Of a stretch of 64,000 nt of DNA, positions 33,683 to 44,324 are shown one piece after another. The notes below the pieces were generated by a model. That model was not told the DNA's origin. It ran no database searches and saw only the letters and a list, made by a program, of their open reading frames with translations. The stretch spans positions 107,248,773-107,312,772 of the forward strand of contig CM055265.1 of NCBI GenBank assembly GCA_029237695.1. The letters run 5' to 3'. Each line of letters begins with the position of its first letter. The stretch's first letter is position 1. This DNA is from Conchocele bisecta. Lineage: Eukaryota > Mollusca > Bivalvia > Lucinida > Thyasiridae. The translations under genes and the position numbers were made by a program.

Positions 33683-33802
33683 CAAAGTGCCCAGAAGTCC
33701 TTTCCAGGCACAGCAGCCAGCATCCAAACTGAAAAAATGGGGTCGGTTTTGAAGTACGCACCAGACAGAAGAGGTGGTGGCGGAAGAAGGGCTGATCAGT
33801 GA
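33683..33802 (+). CDS. Candidate terminal exon of a host gene
   Basis: An acceptor (TTCATTTCAG) is followed by an open frame to TGA at 33800-33802, encoding QSAQKSFPGTAASIQTEKM and ending in a basic glycine run, RRGGGGRRADQ. An AATAAA signal lies at about 33859, a normal distance for a polyadenylation site. A G/C-run tract (33556-33580) precedes the exon. It is most likely the last exon of the gene that includes 31621-31715. The protein family is not securely recognised. Confidence 0.45.
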   Translation, partial: QSAQKSFPGTAASIQTEKMGSVLKYAPDRRGGGGRRADQ

Positions 33803-33804
33803 TC

Positions 33805-34350
33805 ACCTGTAATGAAAGTTCCTGCCATGAACAACCTTTTGCTGTTTGATAAGGAAAAAAATAAAGAATTAAATTGTTCTTCGTTTGTCTTTGAGTGTTG
33901 TTGCCCAGCTCAAAAGGTTTGGGAATAGTATATACAAGAGCTTCAGATACATGTTGGGTTTTTGACTCGTTATTTTGAAAATGAAGTGTTATTCTTGTCA
34001 TTCAAACCTTTTTTCATCAATTCCATGTACATGTATACCAACCCATTGAAATAAGTTAATTTCATTTTTTTACAATTGTCTTTTACGGAAAACTGACACT
34101 TATTTGAAGCTCTATGATCAATCCCTCTTGCTGATTTCTATCCAGATTAACAGGTTACAAAACACTAGATGTGCTTCTGTGTGTATGCGACCCAAATGAC
34201 AAAGTTAGACATTCATATGAGCCGTAAAATATCAATAATCCATCAAACGTGTGAATACAAGGCTGGGCTTGTGTTGTGACTTGTTTACACTGTTGTGTTA
34301 ATGCCACATTGTTTGACAGTCGTTGCAGGATTGGGATGATTTTGGTGCTA
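33805..34350. other. 3' flank of the candidate gene, otherwise unrecognised
   Basis: Contains the AATAAA noted for the preceding exon and AT-rich sequence. No other feature is recognised. Confidence 0.4.
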
Positions 34351-34363
34351 CTTCAACGTTAGG

Positions 34364-34773
34364 CTTGGGTGGTTGGTTGGGAGCAGCGAAGGGTAGTTTA
34401 ACGATCGGTATTCATCCTTTCCGGAATGCCGACTTACATGGTTTAGCCCTCCTTTACATGCCCCCTGTAACTTGAGAGCTAAATCCTGTTATGCTCCATT
34501 AAGAAGTAATAAGCTTTAATATAGCTAACCCTATTACTTTGGGGCAGAGCTAAGTGACTCTGGTGCGGTATGGACCTGGCACCAGGTCAGGGGGAAAAAA
34601 ATATTATTCTAATTTCAGGACTGAATATATTGTTATGTAAATATTGAGTTCTGATTTTGTGAATTTCCCTCATTGTGGACAGGTTGAATACGGGAAAATC
34701 CATCCTGTTGGCCCGGCCTTAAATGACCTTAGCTTTTGATAGGCCGTTAAACACCAATAATCAATCAATCAAT
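34364..34773 (+). mobile_element. Complete SINE-like element with 11-bp target duplication and AATC tail
   Basis: The flanks repeat TCAACGTTAGG (34353-34363 and 34773-34783). The body runs from TTGGGTGGTTGGTTGGG through TCCTTTCCGGAATGCCGACT and GCCGTTAAACACCAATAATC to a tail of repeated AATC. A clear target duplication with a short simple tail is the signature of LINE-mobilised SINEs. An obvious tRNA head is not visible, so the promoter origin is open. Confidence 0.8.
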
Positions 34774-34783
34774 CAACGTTAGG

Positions 34784-35090
34784 TTACGTGGTTTCAACGT
34801 CGGTTTGTGACGTTGTTTCAACGTCTGCATGTAACGTTGTTACAACGTCTGGTTTATGACGTTGTTTTGACGTCATTGTGACGTTGTTTCAACGTCAGTT
34901 CAAAGTTGCTTAGACGTCATGTTGACGACGTTGTAACAACGTTGTGAAAATGACGTTGATACAACGTTGTGAAAATGACGTTGAATGACGTTGATACAAC
35001 GTTGTGAAAATGACGTTGATACAACGTTGTGAAAATGACGTTGATACAACGTTGTGAAAATGACGTCATTTCAACGTCAACTTCAACTAC
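34784..35090. repeat. ACGT-rich minisatellite (26-bp units, AACGTT/TGACGTCA)
   Basis: First part: diverged 23-28-bp units with GTTTCAACGTC and GTGACGTTG. Second part (34935-35070): near-identical units of ATACAACGTTGTGAAAATGA plus CGTTG. AACGTT and GACGTC are self-complementary, so the array is rich in small palindromes. The SINE-like element inserted into its left edge. Confidence 0.85.
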
Positions 35091-35635
35091 TTTTCATGAG
35101 ACACGAGGTTAATTGTATCATTGCGCGTGAAAAAAATATACTCAAATTAATACATGTCAGTTTATATTATATTAAATCAGATAAACATTTTGTAATATAA
35201 ATGTCGTACAGAAAAATTAACAACACATGTATTACACTACACAATATAATGTTAGCTCATTATCAGAACTATTTTTCATGGCGTATAACTACGTATAAAT
35301 TACATGTGGAGCGGTCGATCATTGCGCTAAAAATATAACCTTCCTAACAAAATATTTATTATGAAACACGACAGTTAATATTTTATAAAATCATGAACTG
35401 TTTTTAAAAATATAACTGTAGCTGAAAAATAATGTAACTGGCCAAAAATGTGAGTGAAACGTTCATAATGCACCGCTCGCTTTGGAACTCTCTCACGTGG
35501 CGTAGCTAGAATCATGAAGCATGAAGTACGTTCGTTGGTCGATAATTACTCATTTGCATAAAACATGTGTGGTCCCAAAAACCGTATAAGGACTATATCT
35601 AAGCAAATATGCTTGGATAAAAAAGGGGTAAAAAT
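35091..35635. other. Unrecognised AT-rich DNA
   Basis: No gene or repeat is recognised. Confidence 0.4.
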
Positions 35636-35639
35636 ATGT

Positions 35640-36240
35640 GTAGATCAGTGAATACGAGACTGTGCCGAGTTTCTTATGAGATCAGTCATAATTCACTGTG
35701 TTAATACACAACGAAAGCACATGTTATGCAATGATTATTATACAATGGAGTATTCTGGGACAGTTCCAACAAAGGTGGCTACAAACTATGTGTAGATCAG
35801 TGAATACGAGGCTGTGCAGAGTTTCTTATTAAGTCAGTCATAAGTCACTGAGTTAATACACAACGAGGACACATGTTGTGCAATGATTATTATACATTGG
35901 AGTATTCTGGGATAGTTCCAGCAACGGTGGCAACAACATATGTGTAGATCAGTGAATATGAGGCTGTGCCGAGTTTCTTATTAAGTCAGTCATAAGTCAC
36001 TGAGTTAATACACAACGAAAGCACATATTATGCAATGATTATTATACATTGGAGTATTCTGGGATAGTTCCAGCAAAGGTGGCAACACAATATGTGTATA
36101 TCAGTGAATACGAGGCTGTGCCGAGTTTCTTATTAAGTCAGACATAAGTCACTGAGTTAATACACAACGAAAGCACGTGATTGATCCTACTTTGGAGTAT
36201 TCTGTGACAGTTCCAACGAAGGTGGTAAAAACAATCTATT
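35640..36240. repeat. 152-bp satellite, four copies (second locus)
   Basis: TGTAGATCAGTGAATACGAG boxes recur at about 35640, 35791, 35943 and 36095. Each unit also has GCTGTGCCGAGTTTCTTAT and GAGTATTCTGGGA. Copies are about 90% alike. The same unit is at 23978-24262. Confidence 0.85.
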
Positions 36241-36620
36241 ATCAGTGTCTACTTTTCCGTATGGTTAAATATTAGGGATTAAACACATAGTTCTCTTGGC
36301 ATGATCTTCGTCCGGCAGGCACAGTCTGTTCATGGCATACGCCGATTATAGGATTGCTTATAGATTGGTGTCGAGAAATACAGTAATGTCATAAACTGCC
36401 TGTTCCTGACGCACTATGATCTGGTTCTGCACTGTTTGCTATGTAAATGGTATGAGTGACATTGGTTTCGCCAGGGTGTATGACCGTGTGTGTCCGTGAC
36501 TGGAGAATTGGGGTCCACGGGACCTATGCTATGACCAACGTAGCCCCTGATCACATGTCACACTGCAGTAGCATGTTGGCGATCTATATTGTTTGACAGC
36601 ATCATGACAGGTGCTTCATT
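36241..36620. other. Unrecognised DNA before non-LTR element 2
   Basis: No gene, RNA or repeat is supported. Confidence 0.4.
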
Positions 36621-37100
36621 GATTAGTTTAAACATATTTTATTTGCATATTAATTACAATGGTACAAGGCGACAATGGAATTTACAATGATATATACAAA
36701 TGGGATTGGATTGAAAGCAAGCTTATTTAAATCCTCTCCCTACATGTGACTTTTCATCACCGGATGATGAGACCAGTCGTGGTTTAATAAAGGTTTATAA
36801 TTGGTGAACATATCTGGTTGCAGCACCCGGTGAGTCCGGTAAGTGTACGTTGTTTGTCAATATGTAAATATTCATGTAATAAACTATTTATGAAATGAAA
36901 TAGATGTAAATAATGAAACAAGAGAATAGTGTATACAGTTGTATACACAATGCAGAAAACAATCTTGACCAGTTCTGATAGAAAAAAATATTTTGAAGCC
37001 CCAACGAAAGCCACGGTTGCCACCCTCACATCGACCAATACACAGCCCACTCTACTCCAACCACGACAGTGGGTGTACGTTAGCAGACGTCGGTACATGA

Positions 37101-37397
37101 TCACGAAAAGCGGCCGGTGCTTTGTATATATGTTCTAACACATGCAAATATAGATTCATTGTCGGTAGGATCAAGTTCGGTGTTGCCGTAGAGTAATATA
37201 TGTAGTGTCGGTTGGCAGAGAATTTGAACATCGTTCATTAGTTGTTCGCGGTTTATTGTGTAACGGGTACATGTGAAAAAATAGTGGTTTGCATCCTCGA
37301 CCTGTCCGCAAGTACAGTTCGGGGAATCGACAATGTTTTTACGATATAAATCGTGGTTTAGAGCACTGCATTTTGTCCTTAGACGTGTGTGTAGCAC
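37101..37397 (-). pseudogene. C-terminal zinc-like region of non-LTR element 2
   Basis: An open frame with CTCGQVEDANHYFFTC, the same C-x-C ... H ... C spacing as element 1. It stops at 37101-37103. The link to the polymerase (37400-37770) is broken into several frames. Confidence 0.65.
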
Positions 37398-37777
37398 TTG
37401 GAGATACCGAGAACCATTGTAGTAATAGCTTGGGACTTTGCCGGTATTGATTTTTATTTTGGTTTTGAAACAATTAAGTGATTGTGCGTTTCGTGTATCG
37501 TTAGGAAGAGAGTTCCACTCGCGAACTGTCGATGGTAAAAAGGAATTAAAATAAAGCGTGGTTCGCGAACGTACGAGTTGAACGTTATCAGAGTTACGTA
37601 AGTTGTAGCGGGATGTGTCTATTTCCGGCGGAACAATGTCTATAAGATAAGTTGGGGAGATACCGTCATTTTAGTAAAAATATATTCAGCTTGTGCGAAT
37701 GTCGTCTGTGTTCTAATGTTTCCCAACATATTTCGGTATATAAAGAGTCGATAGAGACGAGTCTCGTGGCGCCGATG

Positions 37778-39539
37778 TTATGCGTGCTGCTTCGATCTGG
37801 ATTTTTTCAACCGCATCTTTTTCGTATTGGGTACAGTTATCCCAAACAACACGGCGTATTCAAGTAAGGGTCTGATGAAGGAAAGGTATATTATCTCTAG
37901 ACTTTTTCTATCTAATGTGTATTTAAGTTTTCGCATAATGTTAATTCTGCGCCACGCTTTTGTTGTTATATAATCTATGTGTTGGTGCCATGTACATTCA
38001 TTATTAAAGTAGATACCTAGATGTTTGTGACTTTCAACCTCTGTAACATTATTACCATTCATTACTATTGGTGGATGTACTAATCTATTACGTTTTCGTG
38101 ATATTAGTAGTGATTCCGTTTTCTTGGGATTGAATGATACTAGCCATTTATTTGACCAGTTAGTGATTCTTTCTAGATCTGAATTCATGGTTAGTGATGC
38201 TGTTTCTGGAGTGTCAACAATAAGGTATAAACTGGTGTCATCTGCGAAAAGTCTAATACCTGAGTTTTATGTTAGTAACAATATCGTTAATATAAAGTAG
38301 GAATAGTAACGGGCCTAATATGGAGCCTTGCGGGACGCCGGCTTTAATTTGGTTCCAGTTGGAGTAAACACCTGGTAGCACGACACGTTGCTTGCGCCCA
38401 CTAAGGTAGCTTTTAAACCAGTCATGTACATTATTAATGACACCTGCGGATCTCAATTTTACGAGAAGACCAGTATGCCAGACTCGATCAAACGCCTTGC
38501 TTATGTCGCAAAATACTACTCTTACTTCCTTCCCTTCGTCTAATGCACTGCAGAATGTATTGTAGAGAAATGTAAGTTGGTTTACAGTTGAGTCAGCTGG
38601 GACGAACCCAGATTGTAAGGGAGTTAAGACATTGTTGTCTCTGAAATGATTATACAGATGTTTAAATACGGCTCTTTCTAGCACCTTACTAATTGTGCTA
38701 AGTAGGGATATAGGACGATAGTTTGACGGAAGAGAAGGGTTACCAGCCTTAAATATTGGGACTACATTAGCTTTTTTCCACTCGTCTGGAAATTGTCCGA
38801 GTTGGATAGATGTATTGAATAAATCTGTTAATGGAATGGATATTTCACGTTTTAACTCTTTGAGTATGCGGTTATTGACACCGTCCGGTCCTGATGCTTT
38901 TCCTAATGGTACGTTAGCTAATAAGATTTCTATTTCGTTTTGGGTAAGGGTTATACTTTCAAGGTTGTTACCTGTTGTGTATGGTGCGATTGTGGGTGCA
39001 GACGTGTCTGGTTCGTGTAGAAGTGTTTGGTCCCGAAAAAAATTGTTTAGTATATTTGATTTTTCCATTTCGTCATCAATTATTAAATCGGCATGTTGGA
39101 GTGGAGGTATAGTTTTGTTTTCATTCTCACTTATAAAATGTTTTAGTGTCGACCACCAATCTTTGGAGCAAAGTTGACCTGATTTCAGCTTATCACTTAT
39201 TCTAGTATAATATTCTTTCTTTGAATCCCGTATTGCTGCAATTACATCGTTCCTGAAATTTCGAAAATTAGTCCAGTGTATATTGTTGTTAGTCGCTCTA
39301 GCTTTTTTATATAAACGTTTTCGCTTTCTTATCATTGTTTTTATATTAGTGGTGACCCAAGGTAAATCGAATTGTCTGACGAGTATTTCCTTATTAGGTA
39401 TATATTTTTCGGCAGTCGATATTATTATGTTAGTAATATTATTTGCGTATTCATCAATGTTTTCCGATTTCAAGTCGTTCCAGGTCACTGATGCAATGTC
39501 TCTCCGTAATTGATTGTAGTCCCCCCTATCATATGCCAA
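37778..39539 (-). pseudogene. Reverse transcriptase of non-LTR element 2
   Basis: The 428-codon frame (39539-38253) covers connector, fingers and part of the palm: NYRPISLLSTISKVLERAVF, CDISKAFDRVWHTGLL, AGVPQGSILGPLLFLLYIND. It closes just before the catalytic box. FADDTSLY is intact in the next frame (about 38240) and runs into the thumb (38188-37778, KTESLLISRKRNR, HKHLGIYF). One base change in length near 38258 therefore separates an otherwise complete polymerase. Confidence 0.88.
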
Positions 39540-39557
39540 ATCTTACGCCTAAAAGGT

Positions 39558-40442
39558 TTAGTTTTTTGCTTGGTGAATTTTAGAAGTCCGTAAATCGGGC
39601 AGTGAAAACCGAATATCTTGTTGTAAAAATGGATCGCCTACTCCGCTTGTAACAAGATTATCTCTGTTCGAAACAAATAATAAATCGATAATTGATTCCG
39701 ATTGTTCGGTGAAATGTGTGGCGGATGAAATACACTGAGTTAACGCGAACTGTGTGCAAATAGACTCCACCTTCCTGTTAGATTGGGCATTCAACGTATT
39801 ATGATTGAAATCACCAACAACAATAACATCCCTGAGGCCAGTGTCGATCGCCATGTGAATTGAGTTCTCTATTGTAGTACTATATAGGTTATTCGCGTTT
39901 GGTGGCCTGTAGAAAATACCAAATAGGAAATGCGTTTTTGTTGGATACAACTTCAATCCAAATCGATTCAATATTGGCGAGTTCTAGGTCAAGTCTACGC
40001 TTATGAAATAATGTGTCTCTTATGTATAATATCACACCCCCATGTCGATCACTAATTCTATCTTTTCGTTCAGGTGTTTTGAAGTTGTGAAATAATATAT
40101 CGTCTGATTTGTGTTCTTCACTAAGCCATGTCTCTGAGAATGCTAGGATATCGAAATCCGGGAGCTCAGCGCGAAGTGTATCCAGTTTCGGGTACAAACT
40201 TTGGACGTTATAGTGTACGAAGGACAGGTGATGTGATATGTCTTGTGGTCGCGTAATATATTGTGCATGTGTAGATGAGCTAGAGATGGATGAGTCGGAA
40301 GTGACGTCAAGTAGGCCAATGTCGTCTATTGGCCCAGGGTTCGAGTGGATATCACCAGAGAGCATGATAAGTAGCCATGTCGCCCATGTTATGGCGCATA
40401 TTAGTAGACATGACATATTGTTAAAGTGGATACTACGTTCCA
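39558..40442 (-). pseudogene. N-terminus, 2A-like motif and AP endonuclease of non-LTR element 2
   Basis: A start at 40442 (MERSIHFNN) gives a short leader, a hydrophobic segment (MSCLLICAITWATWLLIML) and then SGDIHSNPGP (about 40330-40360). This ends like a 2A ribosome-skipping peptide, with His where the consensus has Glu. The endonuclease follows: VHYNVQSLYPKLD, FSETWLSEE, GGVILYIRD, then after a frame change FGIFYRPPNANN, VVGDFNHNTLNA and SIIDLLFVSN. The terminal SDH motif is not preserved (DIRFSLPDL). Confidence 0.8.
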
Positions 40443-40608
40443 TTGTGGCAATGTTTGCCACCAAACGATGGTAGTGGGTGGGTTTGAGCATGTATGAGCT
40501 ATTAGCACTATATCGTATGGAGATCAGTAAGCTATATATGTGAGTCGTCAGTAAGCAAGTATAAAAATAGAAATACATGAAGTGTGATCGCGAATCTGCC
40601 ACGTACAC

Positions 40609-41080
40609 GGTAATTACTTCTGTTTAATACAGTCGAGCGACGAGTGACTATGGTCAAGTGACTGCTGAAATCAAGATTACGAACATCGCTGCGACCGTAC
40701 CAGACAGACAAGAATACGACTTATAGTTGGTAAACAGGCGCGGACCTAGATCGATCGGGCGAGCGAGCGGACACGTGGGCTTCCATTGTAAGGCTAAAAA
40801 CGTGACATAAAAATGGTAATAAGAGATGCATCTGCTGTGAGTTGAGTTTCCAGGACATATTGCGGGGGAAAATGTACAACATGGTCAGATCAAGGTGATA
40901 ATGTCCGCCATCACGAGGTTTCGGAACTTGTTTCCATATTTGTTTTGGATACAATCTACATCATTTATTTAGTATTTAGTGGGTTCGTATTCATGAGATC
41001 AGAGCAAAATTTCCTATACATGTTACGTTGTGTTCCTAAATCTCGTGATGACATACGTCAATTTTAGTGAATTTATTTGG
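40609..41080. other. Unrecognised DNA upstream of non-LTR element 2
   Basis: May include the 5' UTR of the element. No target duplication can be matched to the 3' flank by eye. Confidence 0.4.
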
Positions 41081-41082
41081 TA

Positions 41083-41444
41083 GAGCTGGGAACGCAATCG
41101 ATTATTCAAGTTGAGATGCAATAATTACAACGTTGGCTAAGTGGTAGTCCTAAGGATAGATACCAGCGTTCGAATATAATGGTGAGATTTTTATATCCCT
41201 CGAGTACATGTATGTAGTACACCGGTACCAGATATTCTTATGTGCAATCATGACGTTACCAATACAATGGCTTAGAAAGTAGTCCTAAGGGTAGATACCA
41301 GCGTTCGAATATAGTGGAGAGATTTTTATATCCCTCGTGTACATGTATGTAGTACACCGGTACCAGATATTCTTACGTGCAATCATGACGTTACCAATAC
41401 AATGGCTTAGAAACATTTAATGTTTCGAGTTGCGTTCCCAGCTC
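41083..41444. mobile_element. MITE with TIR GAGCTGGGAACGCAA and TA target, tRNA-like interior duplicated
   Basis: The ends GAGCTGGGAACGCAA and TTGCGTTCCCAGCTC are perfect inverses flanked by TA, as in Tc1/mariner-type MITEs. The interior is a 137-bp duplication (about 41140-41275 and 41277-41411) of GTAGTCCTAAGGATAGATAC and CCAGCGTTCGAATATA. The pair GTTGGCTAAGTGGTAG and GCGTTCGAATAT resembles A and B boxes of a tRNA promoter. Confidence 0.75.
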
Positions 41445-41785
41445 TATCAGAGTACAGTAGATTTGTTTAATGTTTAAGTTATGTGGCATGTGCATATTAC
41501 ATACCAAGGAATTACGTACAAGTAACATGTTAAAGCACCCGGCCCAGTAGGCCTGTATTTCGCCTTACACTCACTAACAAGTAAGTATATACATGTACAT
41601 TTATAGAGCGGATGTACTTAAAGTTTCCTAATAAGCAATAATAATATAAATACAGTTCACTTTAATGTGCAGGTCTGGACGTGATTCATAGGTGCAGACC
41701 AATCGGCTGGTACAATAGTGCCCTGAGTACTAACAATCGCTCCGATAATATACTAACACGCTCAGCTGCGTACGTAACTGTGCTA

Positions 41786-42032
41786 ACCCTTTCACCCCTA
41801 AATATCTGCAATGGACTAAACTTGCTGCTAGTGCTACCAAATCCAGTCATCACAGGATTGTTCGGACTAGTACATTTAAGGATGGGTGTGTTCTTTTTAA
41901 AAATTTCTAAATATTAGAAATTACTTCAAAAAGTGCAGATCCCGACGAGACGGTTCTCACGAGCCGGCTGATCTGGATCTACACTGTTTTGCCAATACTA
42001 CATTACAAGGCCTGTGGGTTTGAAAGGGTTAG
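41786..42032. mobile_element. MITE with TIR CTAACCCTTTCACCC
   Basis: Left end CTAACCCTTTCACCC, right end GGGTTTGAAAGGGTTAG, about 245 bp. The interior has CCGACGAGACGGTTCTCACG and a GATCTGGATCTACACTG phrase shared with other loci in the window. The CCC/GGG ends recall the TTAA MITEs, but the flanks here are not TTAA. Confidence 0.55.
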
Positions 42033-42592
42033 TAGTTGTCACAGTATTGTTTACTCACCATTGTCAACCGTTTGTCCATATCATGGATAATCGACAGACG
42101 TGATCAACGGCCAAAGTCAGTTGTCTGATCTCCACAAAAACACACGCATACTTATCATACACATACTCAGTGTGTGTAGAATGAACAATTTTCTGGTTGA
42201 ATATATATGTTTAAATAATAACAATGGTTTACAAGTGTACACATATAGCAGGATATGTTTGCCGGCCTGAGAAAAGACGGCATAACAGCACGCGTGACAG
42301 GCTAATTAGCAACCATCCTGCGCTACCGCGCAGTCGAGTCAATCATTCACTGGTGGTTTCACGTTTTGGTTCAATTATAAGTGTACATTATGTGTACATT
42401 ATATTATCAATGAAGTAGGTCTTAAATTGTCGCGTGTGATATTTGTCTCTCTCATCAGGCAACACAATAGTACATGCAATCCAAGTGGTGTGAAACGCCA
42501 TTTCCTGCATTCTCAGCAAAGTTCTCAGCAAAGTTCCCAGTGCTCATGATTACACAAATATATTAGAATAAAAAATCCAAAATTTTTACAGA

Positions 42593-42595
<3 letters not shown>
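42033..42595. other. Unrecognised DNA
   Basis: No feature is supported apart from short AT-rich runs. Confidence 0.4.
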
Positions 42596-42649
<54 letters not shown>

Positions 42650-42718
42650 GGGGGGGGGGGGGGGGTTGGGGGGGGGGGGGGGGGGGGGGGGGTGGGGGGG
42701 GGGGGTGGGGGGGGGGGG
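42596..42718 (+). repeat. G homopolymer tract, 123 bp with five non-G bases
   Basis: The plus strand is G except A at 42649 and T at 42666, 42667, 42693 and 42706. It is exceptionally long for a mononucleotide run. It would form G-quadruplexes as single strand and is a likely place for assembly length error. Glycine- or proline-rich frames across it are meaningless. Confidence 0.95.
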
Positions 42719-42839
42719 CAAAACAAATTTTTTTTTAATCGTCCGCGTACGGATTTCTGTCACACAAAGCGCCATTTTCAGTTCATATTTTGACCTGTGC
42801 ATATGAACCGGAATAAGTTTAAACAACGCTCGATTCCGT

Positions 42840-43080
42840 CCAATTCAAATTTCTCTGCAGAATGTTCAGACTAACTACATAAATAATGCTGCTAAATAAA
42901 TAAGTGTTAACGGCTGGAACATGATCATCACTAAAAGGAAGAAACCACAGTCGTATTATTGAAAAATAAGATTTACCTGAGACCTCATGGGGGCCGCCAT
43001 TAATCCAGTGTAAGCAATAGACCGTGTGATCCCATTCCCTGAGTAGCCACCGCTTAGTGAAACGGTGTGCTAATCATGAT
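42840..43080 (+). repeat. Dispersed repeat Y, copy 1
   Basis: Matches 56945-57150 in reverse complement over about 200 bases: TCTGCAGAATGTTCAGACTA, GTGTTAACGGCTGGAACATG, ACCACAGTCGTATT and TAGACCGTGTGATCCCA. About 85% similar by eye. No coding content. Confidence 0.75.
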
Positions 43081-43689
43081 ATTATGTTCCCCAATAATTG
43101 GAAACGGTTTGAATTTCTCGGTAAAACTAAAAAAGTCATACAAAAATAACGATGTATATTTAACATTGGATACGCGTAAACGGTATTACTCTCTCAGCGG
43201 ATCGTCAGTTGTCGTCGATAGCGATTTAACGTACTGATCTGGTCTTAATTTATTGTCAACTTTCAAAGCCATTTACAGAATATATGGCTAATTTTGGAAA
43301 TAAATAACGGCAAATTACAATGACGTCTGCTCTGAAATATCTGTCATCTTGCGGACTTAATTTAAGGAAATCGATTATATTTTAAGGCTACATCTGTGAC
43401 TAATTACGAATTTATGTATTACGAATCTACACCGACACATTACACAGATCTAGTTGTAAATACACGTCGCTTTGTGTGGAAAAAAATCGATAATGCGCAG
43501 TCTGTGTGACGAGGTGTTGATCTGATGACACCACACACCCTTAGGCAATGTTTTGAAATTGACGTGTCGTTTTGATGTGTGCCGCAACACCTCACTGTCG
43601 GAGACAACATGACAATTAACGATATACTCTCGATTATACACAGATCTATTAGACGGCTGGTTATTAAAAAAAAAAGTAGTTCAGTACAC

Positions 43690-43915
43690 CTTCGCCGATA
43701 TCGTTTTTATAAAATCAGGAATATTTTCCGTAAATGGTGTTGAAAAGTTGACAACAATTATATCACCGTATTTTTAGTTATGCCGATATTGTTTTAAAAA
43801 ATCAGTAATATTTTTCCGTAAATGGTGCTGAAAATTGACAAAATATATAGCCGCATTTCTTCGATATTCGTTTAGAAAATCACCACTATTTTCTGTAAAT
43901 GGTTTTGACACAAAA
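43690..43915. repeat. About 85-bp degenerate tandem repeat
   Basis: Three copies of a unit with CGATATCGTTTTTATAAAAT and CCGTAAATGGTGTTGA. Confidence 0.6.
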
Positions 43916-44324
43916 TTCAGCGCTCACGCGGAATTCAAATAAAATAAAAAATAATAATTTAATAAATAGACGCCGAAGGCTACTGTGTTTGCGGCCAGTG
44001 AATTCTGGTCGTGGTAGCCACATGCCCAGTTTGTTGAACAGTTTTTGTGATCAGATGGAGGACAATAATTATTTAAAACAAATTCATAAAAAAATGTTTT
44101 GCTGTCCGAAAATTAATTAATTGTGACAGCCAAAAAAATAGATTTTGGGACAGTAACAAAATATATGGTATAGACAGTACCTCAAACCTAAAAAAAACAG
44201 TAACAAACTGTCTGTGTATATATTACTTAAAGACGGACACCTTCATCGTTGGTAAGTTTCTATCAATTTATAGCTATTTTTATTAAAATCATAAAAATGT
44301 GAAAATATTAAAATCACCAAAATA
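43916..44324. other. AT-rich spacer before TIR transposon copy B
   Basis: No gene or repeat is recognised. Confidence 0.4.

Larger units (their letters stand above)
36622..40608 (-). mobile_element. Non-LTR retrotransposon 2 (Jockey/CR1-type, nearly complete)
   Basis: On the minus strand: a leader with hydrophobic stretch and 2A-like motif (40442-40330), AP endonuclease (40330-39558), reverse transcriptase (39539-37778), C-terminal cysteine motif (37397-37101), then about 480 bases of 3' UTR ending GTTTAAACTAAT near 36622. It has fewer breaks than element 1: one shift in the endonuclease (about 39890-39970), one at 39540, one before the FADD box (about 38258) and a few in the 3' part. It is inactive but a younger insertion than element 1. 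Confidence 0.85.

Noticed and set aside
42563..42826. Long glycine-rich (plus) and proline-rich (minus) open frames
   Set aside because: They are translations of the 123-bp G tract, with no start context or conserved domain.
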